Below are positions 52,748 through 60,472 of a DNA stretch of 64,000 nt, piece by piece. This DNA is from Marivivens geojensis (GTDB lineage: Bacteria > Pseudomonadota > Alphaproteobacteria > Rhodobacterales > Rhodobacteraceae). The number at the start of each line of letters is the position of its first letter. Within the stretch, counting starts at the first letter, position 1. The notes beneath the pieces are model-generated. The model was not told the DNA's origin. It did no database searches and saw only the letters and a list, made by a program, of their open reading frames with translations. Both the position numbers and the translations under genes were made by a program. The stretch lies in assembly GCF_023540835.1 (NCBI RefSeq), contig NZ_JALKCU010000002.1, positions 124,001-188,000 on the forward strand. Direction: 5' to 3'.

Positions 52748-53952
52748 TCGCCCTCCACCGACCATTTCCAGAAATCGCGCCCATTGGCGATGAGATCACG
52801 GGTCAGCACCATCTTATGCACCTCATCAGCACCATCGACCAAACGGGCCTGACGGGCGTAACGGTAAATCCATTCGAGGACGGTATCCTTTGAATAGCCC
52901 CGCGCACCATTGATCTGGATCGCACGGTCCGCTGCATCATGGAGGATGTTTGCCACCTGAATCTTAGCCATTGAAATTTCTTTCTTGGCAAAGTTTCCGC
53001 GATCAATCTCCCATGCCGCCTTCATCACCAACATACGACCCACTTCGATCCGCATGGCGAGATCACCGAGCATCAACTGGACGCTTTCGCGGTCAATTAG
53101 CCGCTGCCCGAACCCTTCGCGCCGTTCAGCGTATTCGGTCGCGATCTCAAGACACCGTTTCGACAGACCAAGCCACCGCATACAATGGGTCAGACGTGCT
53201 GGCCCCAGACGGGTTTGCGTGACTTTGAGCCCGCGCCCCTCCTCCATCAGGACGTCCTCGACAGGTATTTTCAGGCCGTCAAAGCGGATCTCGCAATGAC
53301 CGCCATGTTCCTCTGGCCCCATGATCGGGATACGGCGGGTGATTTCCCAACCGGGTTGATCTTTGTGGAACAGAAACGCCGTGTGCCCGCGGCGGGCATC
53401 GTCAGAGGTTCGCGCAAGAAGGATGAAATGCTCGGCCCCTTCGGCCCCTGTGATGAACCACTTATGGCCATGAACAACGTAGTGATCGCCCTGCCGTTCC
53501 GCGCGGGTCAGCATCATCCCCGGGTCAGAACCACCACCCGGATGCGGTTCAGTCATCGCAAAGGCAGAGCGCACCTTGCCCTCAACAATCGGGGCGAGCC
53601 ATTTGGCCTTTTGTTCAGGCGTGCCGAGCGCTTCGAGCACCATCATATTGCCATCATCAGGCGCCGCAGAATTGAACACCACAGGCCCAAAGATCGAGCG
53701 GTTCATTTCCTCATAGCAAACCGCCATGCCCATTTTACCCAGACCCCGCCCGCCTGTTTCAGGCCGCAGTTGGAGGCACCACAGGCCTTGTGCTTTGGCC
53801 TCAGCGCGCAAACGCTCCAACTGGTCAGGATGGATATTGCCGTGCTCATCGTAATTCGCCTGATCCCCCTCAAGCGGGATGATCCGATCATTTACAAACG
53901 CCGCGATCTCTTGGCGGAGGGTTTCGACCTCTTTTGAAATAGTGAAATCCAT
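52744..53952 (-). CDS. Acyl-CoA dehydrogenase (ACAD10/11-like)
   Basis: A 402-residue flavoprotein of the acyl-CoA dehydrogenase family. GKVRSAFAMTEPHPGGGSDP and GHKWFITGAEGAEHFILLAR are FAD and substrate segments, and GARGYSKDTVLEWIYRYARQ is the C-terminal signature. The aligned catalytic position could not be assigned with certainty by eye. ATG 53952 after AAGGAGGG replaces the frame opening at 53994. It lies next to a ligase and a kinase-like gene, the set expected for 4-hydroxyacyl-CoA conversion. Confidence 0.9.
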   Translation of the reverse strand: MDFTISKEVETLRQEIAAFVNDRIIPLEGDQANYDEHGNIHPDQLERLRAEAKAQGLWCLQLRPETGGRGLGKMGMAVCYEEMNRSIFGPVVFNSAAPDDGNMMVLEALGTPEQKAKWLAPIVEGKVRSAFAMTEPHPGGGSDPGMMLTRAERQGDHYVVHGHKWFITGAEGAEHFILLARTSDDARRGHTAFLFHKDQPGWEITRRIPIMGPEEHGGHCEIRFDGLKIPVEDVLMEEGRGLKVTQTRLGPARLTHCMRWLGLSKRCLEIATEYAERREGFGQRLIDRESVQLMLGDLAMRIEVGRMLVMKAAWEIDRGNFAKKEISMAKIQVANILHDAADRAIQINGARGYSKDTVLEWIYRYARQARLVDGADEVHKMVLTRDLIANGRDFWKWSVEGE

Positions 53953-53962
53953 GTTTCCCTCC

Positions 53963-54694
53963 TTAAAGCGATGAAACCAGATGCCCGCCGTCAACGGCGA
54001 TCTCGGACCCTGTCATGTAGGCCCCTGCATCCGACGCGAGCAGCAAAAGCGGCCCGTCTAAATCCTGCAACCGGCCAAGCCGACGCTGCGGGATACGTTT
54101 GATCAATGCCTGCCCCGCGTCGGTCGCAAAGAAATCGGTGTTCAACGGCGTTTCGATATACCCAGGGCAAAGCGCATTCACACGGATGGCATACCGCGCC
54201 CATTCCAGAGCGGTCGCCTTGGTCAATTGAACCAGCGCGGCCTTTGAGGTCGCATAGGCTGCAACCGCCCCAGCAACCCGAAGGCCGAGGATAGAGGCAA
54301 TGTTAATAATCGACCCACCGCCGTTGTCTTTCATCTTTTGGGCAGCGGCTTGGCTCACGAGAAACGCACCTTTGAGGTTGATATCCATCGTGCGGTCCCA
54401 ATCCGCTTCCGAATAGCCAATCGCAGGCCCTGCTGCGGAAATGCCTGCATTATTGACGACAATATCGAACGTTTCCGCGCAGACTTCAGCCACGCTATTG
54501 GCATCGGTAACATCCAGACGAACAGCACGGGCCCGACCGCCACCGTTGGTGATCTGCGCACAAACCTCTTGCAATTCCACCAAACGACGTGCGCCCAGAG
54601 TAACCTCTGCCCCCTGCGCCGCGAGCACTTGCGCGAAATGAGCGCCAAGCCCGCTTGATGCGCCTGTGACCAGCGCCTTGCGTCCTTTCAGCAT
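53963..54694 (-). CDS. Short-chain dehydrogenase/reductase
   Basis: A 243-residue SDR oxidoreductase. The NAD(P) loop is TGASSGLGAHFAQ and the catalytic Ser-Tyr-Lys is in IASILGLRVAGAVAAYATSK. The C-terminal AYMTGSEIAVDGGHL is typical. It is first in the TetR-controlled operon, 10 bases upstream of the dehydrogenase start, and may oxidise the hydroxyacyl-CoA product. Confidence 0.88.
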   Translation of the reverse strand: MLKGRKALVTGASSGLGAHFAQVLAAQGAEVTLGARRLVELQEVCAQITNGGGRARAVRLDVTDANSVAEVCAETFDIVVNNAGISAAGPAIGYSEADWDRTMDINLKGAFLVSQAAAQKMKDNGGGSIINIASILGLRVAGAVAAYATSKAALVQLTKATALEWARYAIRVNALCPGYIETPLNTDFFATDAGQALIKRIPQRRLGRLQDLDGPLLLLASDAGAYMTGSEIAVDGGHLVSSL

Positions 54695-54715
54695 ATCTTC
54701 CTCCCCAAAGATATT

Positions 54716-54731
54716 TCGAACGAGCGTTCGA
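54716..54731. promoter_or_regulatory. TetR-type operator between SDR and tetR
   Basis: TCGAACG-AG-CGTTCGA is a perfect 7+2+7 inverted repeat in the 78-base gap between the divergent SDR and TetR genes. TetR proteins bind such palindromes to control both directions. It lies 22 bases from the SDR start, over its likely promoter. Confidence 0.72.
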
Positions 54732-54772
54732 TAGATTTACAATACACGAGACTTCACCTATGAAAAGACCCC

Positions 54773-55462
54773 ATGACGCTACGGACATCGCCCAACCCTG
54801 ACGCCCGCATCACCGACGATTTGTCGATGGATGCCTTGTGTCGTCAAATGCTGGAACGCCATGCGGACACGATCAAGGTCCGCAAGCCAGATGTGGCCGC
54901 AGCGAAACTCTCCCGCATTGTGGAATCGGTGCTCCGCCTGTCGAACCGCAACGGGTTTCACGCCACCAGCATGCGCGACATCGCGAATGATACGGGGCTG
55001 AGCATGGGCGGCCTTTACGCCTATTTCGACTGCAAAGAGACACTTCTCGCCATGGTGTTGGAGACGGTGATTTCCACGGCCACCGCGCAACTGATCCTGC
55101 CGCCTGCTCTGCCTATCAAAGACCAACTGGCTTGGCTCATTCAACGCCACATCCTCATGACCGAAGCGATGACAGAATGGTTCGTTTTCGCTTACCTCGA
55201 AGCCAAATCGTTTCCGCCAGAACAGCGTGCCCGCGCGGTGCAGAGCGAGATGGAAACCGAAACCGTTTTTGCGAAAGTCATCGATCAAGGTGCGACGGAC
55301 AAGATTTACCAGACAGACGACGCCCAACTCGATGCGGCGCTGCTGAAACCGCTTCTTCAAGACTGGTATGTCAAACGCGGCAAATGGCGCAAACGGGGAC
55401 TATCACCCGAGGCCTATGCGGATCGCGTAACGGCAATGATCCACGCCAAACTCAAGGCCTGA
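54773..55462 (+). CDS. TetR-family transcriptional regulator
   Basis: A 229-residue TetR repressor. The DNA-binding helix-turn-helix is GFHATSMRDIANDTGLSMGG with LYAYFDCKETLLAMVL (about residues 62-95), preceded by an unusually long N-terminal arm of about 40 residues. The C-terminal half is the ligand-binding helical bundle. It is divergent from the acyl-CoA operon, with a palindrome in between, and probably responds to an acyl-CoA. The start could be later within the arm; no strong ribosome binding site is seen at 54773. Confidence 0.85.
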   Translation: MTLRTSPNPDARITDDLSMDALCRQMLERHADTIKVRKPDVAAAKLSRIVESVLRLSNRNGFHATSMRDIANDTGLSMGGLYAYFDCKETLLAMVLETVISTATAQLILPPALPIKDQLAWLIQRHILMTEAMTEWFVFAYLEAKSFPPEQRARAVQSEMETETVFAKVIDQGATDKIYQTDDAQLDAALLKPLLQDWYVKRGKWRKRGLSPEAYADRVTAMIHAKLKA

Positions 55463-55555
55463 CACAGGATCGATTTGATATGTAAGGGAAGTGGCGGAGG
55501 GAGCCAACCTGGCACCCAACTCTCTACCAGCCCAACATATTGAAATTATTATAAT

Positions 55556-55574
55556 AAGCTCTACAGCAGAGCTT
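55556..55574 (-). terminator. Hairpin beyond the export operon, possible terminator
   Basis: AAGCTCT-ACAGC-AGAGCTT is a perfect 7-base-pair hairpin. Read on the minus strand it is followed by TATTATAATAATTTC, T-rich but interrupted. It lies 67 bases past the last gene of the RTX export operon. It stands in the A+T-rich gap (55463-55640) that separates the chromosome-like genes from the G+C-rich block. Nothing else was recognised in this gap. Confidence 0.45.
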
Positions 55575-55640
55575 CACTGCAAGCGGTTTGGTCAGAGCGG
55601 TATCCGATCATGCGCGAAAGGGGAAGCGCGGCGGATGCGG

Positions 55641-56372
55641 TCAGTCCAGAAACACGCAGGTCGTGCCCGGCGTGTAAAGCCCAACGGGATTGTCGAGCTC
55701 GGCCCGGATCCGAAAGGACCGGCTGGCAAGATCGACAAGCGGATCGACAAAGGTAACACGCGCCGCTGCCTCGCCCCCTGTCTCGGTTGCAAGACGCAGG
55801 ATCTGGCCCGGCTCGAAACTGCCGAAACGCCCGAGGGGAAGATCCGCCTCGACCAGCAGGCGCGACAATTCGACTATGCGCATGGCAACGCTGTCTTCCA
55901 GGAGCTCGCCCTCGCGGGCCATGATCTCCACGACGATACCATCATGCGGCGCACGAAGGGTCAGCCTTTCCATCTCCAGTTCGATTTCCAGCAATGTGGC
56001 CCGCCGCACGGCAAGATCGGTTTCACGCTGGTCACGCTCTTCCGCGACCAGCACCCCCTCGAGCGCATTTGCCCGCTCCATGGCGCGTTCGGCTTGCCGC
56101 AATTCGGCACGCGCCCGCTCAAGCCGCGCGGGCAAACCGGCCGGATCCAGCCGCACAAGCACGTCATCCCGCACAACGCGCTGGCCAAGCTCCACGGCCA
56201 CATCGCGCACGATCTCTCGGCCTGCAAACCCCACCCGCGTGTCGGTGATCGGGCCCAATTGACAATATCCGCTATCCAGATCCTGTGCGCCCGCGGGGAT
56301 CGCAAGGGCAGAAACCGCCAGCCCCATGGCCAAAGCCACCCTAGCCCGCGCGCGTGAAAACCAATAGGTCAT
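55641..56372 (-). CDS. Periplasmic adaptor (RND/HlyD-like)
   Basis: A 243-residue membrane fusion protein with an N-terminal signal (hydrophobic run VALAMGLAVSALAIPAGA, cleavage near AGAQ). A lipoyl-like half (GREIVRDVAVELGQRVVRDD) is followed by an Arg/Glu/Ala coiled coil (about 75-125) and the return half LRAPHDGIVVEIMAREGEL. It is short for this class because the outer barrel domain is reduced. ATG 56372 with GAGGAA upstream lies 32 bases inside the SecA-like gene, so translation is coupled. It probably forms the periplasmic part of the export system. Confidence 0.8.
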   Translation of the reverse strand: MTYWFSRARARVALAMGLAVSALAIPAGAQDLDSGYCQLGPITDTRVGFAGREIVRDVAVELGQRVVRDDVLVRLDPAGLPARLERARAELRQAERAMERANALEGVLVAEERDQRETDLAVRRATLLEIELEMERLTLRAPHDGIVVEIMAREGELLEDSVAMRIVELSRLLVEADLPLGRFGSFEPGQILRLATETGGEAAARVTFVDPLVDLASRSFRIRAELDNPVGLYTPGTTCVFLD

Positions 56373-58341
56373 TGCGCTTTTCCTCACTTTTCAAGAGTTT
56401 CCAACGACGCTTCCGGCGATGGCGTTCCAGCCGCCTCCGGCTCCACCTAACATAGTGGAAATGCAAGGGCACGGTAAGCCGTTCGGACAAGTGCAACAGT
56501 GCCGCGATCAAACGGCGCGTGCCCGCACCCAGGATCCGTTCCAGTTCCACCTCATCGAGGGCATGGGCCACATCATAGCTGCCGGGATCGCCCTGCCGCC
56601 CGGCCCCACCGAAGAGCTGCCGCTCCAATCGGCTGCTTTCCAGCGCATCAAGGACGATGACATGCAGCCCGCCCGCTGCCTTGACCTCGGGCGGTAATTT
56701 GATGTCGGTCCCCCGGCCCGCCATGTTAGTCACCACCGTCACCCGCCCTGCCCGTCCGGCGGCAGCCACGATATCGGCCTCCTGCTCGGGATGTCGGGCA
56801 TTCAGGACGTCATGATCCCGCCCGATGGCGCTGAGCGCGGTGCTGACCTGTTCGGACAATAGCACACTGGAGACGCCGATCAGCACCGGGCGCCCCTGCC
56901 CGGCCATCTCTTGGGCGCGGGCGATGGCCCAGGCAATCTTGTCTTTCGTGGTGGCAAAGAGCCGCCGCAGAAGACGCTTGCGGATCACAGGGCGGTTCAA
57001 GGGGATGCGCGCCACCGGCGTGGCATAAGTTTTCGTCAGTTCCTGCCGGACCTCGCGCAGGGTTCCACTCATCCCTGCCAGCTTGTGATAGCGGCGGAAG
57101 TAGTTCTGGAAGCTCTGCTTGGCGATCACAGCCCGGTTCGAGCTGACCTCGAGCCCCTCGCGATACTCGATCACCTGCTGCACGCCCCATGGCAAGGTCC
57201 GGTCGGGCGTCGGGCGCCCGGTCTGTGCATCCACCAGCACGATTTTCTCGTCCTCGATAATATAATGGACATCGCGGGTGAACTTGTCCTGTGCGAGCCG
57301 GGCTTTCGAGATCATCTCTTCGGCGATGGCCAGGCTTTGCCATTCGGGCGCGGGATCCGTCAAACCGTCGATCAAGCACGAGAGGGCCTCGGGACGCAGA
57401 CCGCGGTAGCCCAAGGCATCGGCATTTTCCCACACATCGTCCGCGGCAAGGGAGACAAGATCGATGGCTTGTGCTACGAATGCCTCCGACAAGGTATCGT
57501 CGACGGGTTCGGTCAGGATCAGGGGAATATTTGCCTCGTCGATCAGGACCGAATCCGCCTCGTCGATCAGCACGAAATCCAGCGCCTGCACGAGAGGCCG
57601 CGTGGTCCTGAACTCCTCACCCAGACCGGCAAGCTGCAAGCGATAGCCAAGGGGCGAGGGCCGCTCCCAACGGGCGCGTTCCTTCAGGTAGTCGAAGACC
57701 AGTTCCTTGTTGGCGCAATAGGTCACGTCGCAGGCATAGGCCGCGCGCTTGTCCTCGGGGCTCATGTTATGCAGCACGCAACCCACGCTAAGACCCAGTT
57801 GAGCGAAGATCGGAGTGACCTCTTCGGCGTCGCGCTCGGCTAGGTAGTCGTTGACGGTGACGACATGCACGCCACAGCCGACGAGGGCGTGCACCGCGAT
57901 CGGCAAGGTCGCGGTCAGGGTCTTGCCCTCGCCCGTGGCCATTTCCGCAAAATGCCCGCTGCTCAGGACAAGGCCCGCCTGAAGCTGGTTGTCGTGAAAG
58001 GTAAAGCCGCGGGCGCGAAAAAGCGCCTCTTCCACGGTGACCATGACATCGGCCAGTCGGCGGATCGTCAACGGCCCCTGCCCCAGCCGCGCGCCGCGCG
58101 CCTGCGCCTCGGCCCGCAGCGCGTCGGGCGACAGATCGCGCAAGCTGCCGCGGGCGGCCCGCACGAAGGCGACAAGCCGTCGGCGAGACCGATGCGAACG
58201 CAACGCCCATTTACGGAGCCGGATGGAGATGCCCCAGGAGAGAGCCTCATCAACCGGAATCTCCCGTTCGGGCGGGAAAAGGCCCAGCGCGCCGCGCGGC
58301 GCGGGGATGTCAGGCGCCAGCGCCAAAACGCTCTCCGACAA
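56341..58341 (-). CDS. SecA-like preprotein translocase ATPase (short form)
   Basis: A 666-residue ATPase clearly related to SecA. HDNQLQAGLVLSSGHFAEMA leads into Walker A ATGEGKT (about 135-141). VTVNDYLAERDAEEV, the DEAD box DEADSVLIDEANIPLIL (Asp260-Asp263), GMSGTLREVRQEL, NMAGRGTDIKLP and RLERQLFGGAGRQGDPGSYD follow. It is some 200 residues shorter than housekeeping SecA: it ends soon after motor domain 2 with a very basic helical tail, without the C-terminal zinc finger. The start is uncertain; a TTG at 58341 overlaps the upstream gene by 32 bases. As an accessory SecA beside an RTX protein and HlyD-like adaptors it probably drives export of a dedicated substrate. Confidence 0.88.
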   Translation of the reverse strand: MSESVLALAPDIPAPRGALGLFPPEREIPVDEALSWGISIRLRKWALRSHRSRRRLVAFVRAARGSLRDLSPDALRAEAQARGARLGQGPLTIRRLADVMVTVEEALFRARGFTFHDNQLQAGLVLSSGHFAEMATGEGKTLTATLPIAVHALVGCGVHVVTVNDYLAERDAEEVTPIFAQLGLSVGCVLHNMSPEDKRAAYACDVTYCANKELVFDYLKERARWERPSPLGYRLQLAGLGEEFRTTRPLVQALDFVLIDEADSVLIDEANIPLILTEPVDDTLSEAFVAQAIDLVSLAADDVWENADALGYRGLRPEALSCLIDGLTDPAPEWQSLAIAEEMISKARLAQDKFTRDVHYIIEDEKIVLVDAQTGRPTPDRTLPWGVQQVIEYREGLEVSSNRAVIAKQSFQNYFRRYHKLAGMSGTLREVRQELTKTYATPVARIPLNRPVIRKRLLRRLFATTKDKIAWAIARAQEMAGQGRPVLIGVSSVLLSEQVSTALSAIGRDHDVLNARHPEQEADIVAAAGRAGRVTVVTNMAGRGTDIKLPPEVKAAGGLHVIVLDALESSRLERQLFGGAGRQGDPGSYDVAHALDEVELERILGAGTRRLIAALLHLSERLTVPLHFHYVRWSRRRLERHRRKRRWKLLKSEEKRNDLLVFTRAG

Positions 58342-60472
58342 AAGTGACGATCCGCGGCCAGTAGCGCGCGAACAGGGTCAGAGGGGGATGTGCCAGCTTG
58401 ATCTGAACGATCTGGCCCAGCTGAAGATCCTCGCCGGGGGCATCGACCATCAGTTGAAAGGCCGCATTCAGCGCCAGCACCACCTCGGGCGGGCTTTCCA
58501 GATCGGTGAGCACCGGCCCGCCCATGCGATCGGCCAACATCGGGTCGACCAGCGCGCGGCTGGCATCGGACCTGAGCTGGATGGCCTCGGGCGTGATCTC
58601 GCGGATATCGCCGGGTGCCACCAGCAGCTGCACCCCGCGCACGCCATGGCGCAAGGCAAAACCGCGCGACTGCGGGATATGGGCGGCAAGCCTGCGATCT
58701 TCGGGCCCGAGGATCCAGCCCAAGTGCTGGCCTCGTGTCACCATCATTCCCCGTTCGACCTGATTGAGCGCGTCCACCCATTGCCCCGGCCGATCCGCCA
58801 CCACCCGAACGGCGGCAAGCTGATCGCGGATCTGGGCCGCACCATCCTCAATCGCGTCCAGTTCGGCCTCGATCGCTTGCGCCAGAGAGGTTTCGCCATC
58901 GTTGCGCGCGGCCAGAAGCCGGGCCGCGCTTGCTGCCCGGCGCGACTCGAGCGCGTCAAGCTCGGTCGCCAGTGCCGCTCGGTCGAGGATCATCACCGTA
59001 TCGCCGGGCAGGAGCGGTGCACCGCTCTCGACGGCGAGCGTCTCCACGAACCCCTCGCCGCGCGCGAAAAGGGCCGCCTCGGGGCTTGGCACCACCACCG
59101 CCGGCACGGTGGTGCGCAGCGGCAGGGGGATGACGGCCAAGACGGCGATGAAAACCACACCGAAGCTGAGCAACCTGCGCATGAGACCCCATTTCCTCTT
59201 CCTGACCTCGGGAGATACCGCAACACCATGCAACGCCTTGACATTGGGCCATATCAGACCGCCGATGACAACCCATGCCCCGAGGATCTGCCCCGCCATG
59301 CCCAGCATCTGCGCCAGCCCGAAGGCGATGGCGAAGACGATTAAGGCCCGGTAGATCGCCGCGGCCACCGCGTAACTGACCAGCCAGACGCGTTCGCCCT
59401 TACCACCGCTTTCGGTATCGGGGCCGGGATCAAGGCCAACCGAGCGCTTCAGCAAACGCATCAGCAGCCGTTGCCCGCGCGTGCCCAGCGCCGGTGTCTG
59501 CGTCAGATCGGCCAGCACGAAATAGGCATCGAAGCGCAACAGCGGATTGCCGTTGAAAAAAATGGTCGAGATCGTGCAGAGCAGGATGGTGTTGAACAGG
59601 ATCGCCCGCCAGAGGCCCGGATCGGCCTCGGCCCAGAGGATCATGGCCAGACCGGCAATCGCAAACTCGGCCATGATCCCCGCCGCCGTCACCAGCGCCC
59701 GCGCGCTGTGGGACCGAAAGGCATTGGCCTGCGAGGCATCGACATAGGGCATCGGCACGAAGACAAGGAACATCACCCCCACCTGCGTGACCGACCCGCC
59801 AAACCGGCGCACGGCCAGCGCATGGGCCAGTTCATGTATCAGCTTCACCGCCGGATACACGCAGGCCATGATCAGCAGGTTGCCCGGATCGAGCACGCGG
59901 TCCCCGAAATTCGTGGTCAGGGGCTGCCAGTGGGAGAGCGCCGTGAGCGCCCCGCCGAGGATCGCGGCCAGCCACAGGATGAGCCCGACCGGCCCGAAGA
60001 CCAGATGCGCAAGGCCCGTCATCATGCGCCCTTCGAGCAGGGCGGAGGGGTTGAAGAGCCCGATCTTTTGGGACACCGGCGATTTCATCAACCGCGTGAT
60101 CCATTCGCGCGCCTTTTCCTCCTGACCGCGGGCAAGGGTGGCCGCACGCGGCAGCGCGTCGACCAGGATGATGCCGGATTCGTAAAGACGCGACAGCAGT
60201 TCCAGAAACTCGTCCTGCGGCGGCAGATCGCGCTCATGGCTCCACGCGATGCCGTTCCAGATCTCGCTGATCTTGGTGCGCCCGTCGAACCGGCGCAGGA
60301 TCTCGAAATCATCGGCAGCGATACGGAATGTCTGCCCCGAGGAGCGATCGGTCAGGATATACCAGGGTATGCCCTTGTAATCATGGAGGGATATCTGGAC
60401 CTGCGGTCGCAACCTCGGGCACAGGGCCGAGACGCGGTACCAATCTTCGCTGTGGAGTTGCACACGCGCCAT
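58310..60472 (-). CDS. M50 metalloprotease fused to a HlyD-like adaptor
   Basis: A 720-residue polytopic membrane protein. Residues 1-110 look like a PqqD-type winged helix (QVQISLHDYKGIPWYILTDR, DFEILRRFDGRTKISEIW). A membrane domain follows with the zinc motif HELAH (213-217) and a second-metal region NGNPLLRFDAYF (307-318), as in site-2 proteases and radical-peptide export proteins. After about residue 450 one helix leads to a HlyD-like periplasmic part with a coiled coil (about 510-570). ATG 60472 overlaps the upstream stop (TAATG) and is preferred to GTG 60484. The fusion of protease and adaptor suggests processing coupled to export. Confidence 0.85.
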   Translation of the reverse strand: MARVQLHSEDWYRVSALCPRLRPQVQISLHDYKGIPWYILTDRSSGQTFRIAADDFEILRRFDGRTKISEIWNGIAWSHERDLPPQDEFLELLSRLYESGIILVDALPRAATLARGQEEKAREWITRLMKSPVSQKIGLFNPSALLEGRMMTGLAHLVFGPVGLILWLAAILGGALTALSHWQPLTTNFGDRVLDPGNLLIMACVYPAVKLIHELAHALAVRRFGGSVTQVGVMFLVFVPMPYVDASQANAFRSHSARALVTAAGIMAEFAIAGLAMILWAEADPGLWRAILFNTILLCTISTIFFNGNPLLRFDAYFVLADLTQTPALGTRGQRLLMRLLKRSVGLDPGPDTESGGKGERVWLVSYAVAAAIYRALIVFAIAFGLAQMLGMAGQILGAWVVIGGLIWPNVKALHGVAVSPEVRKRKWGLMRRLLSFGVVFIAVLAVIPLPLRTTVPAVVVPSPEAALFARGEGFVETLAVESGAPLLPGDTVMILDRAALATELDALESRRAASAARLLAARNDGETSLAQAIEAELDAIEDGAAQIRDQLAAVRVVADRPGQWVDALNQVERGMMVTRGQHLGWILGPEDRRLAAHIPQSRGFALRHGVRGVQLLVAPGDIREITPEAIQLRSDASRALVDPMLADRMGGPVLTDLESPPEVVLALNAAFQLMVDAPGEDLQLGQIVQIKLAHPPLTLFARYWPRIVTFVGERFGAGA

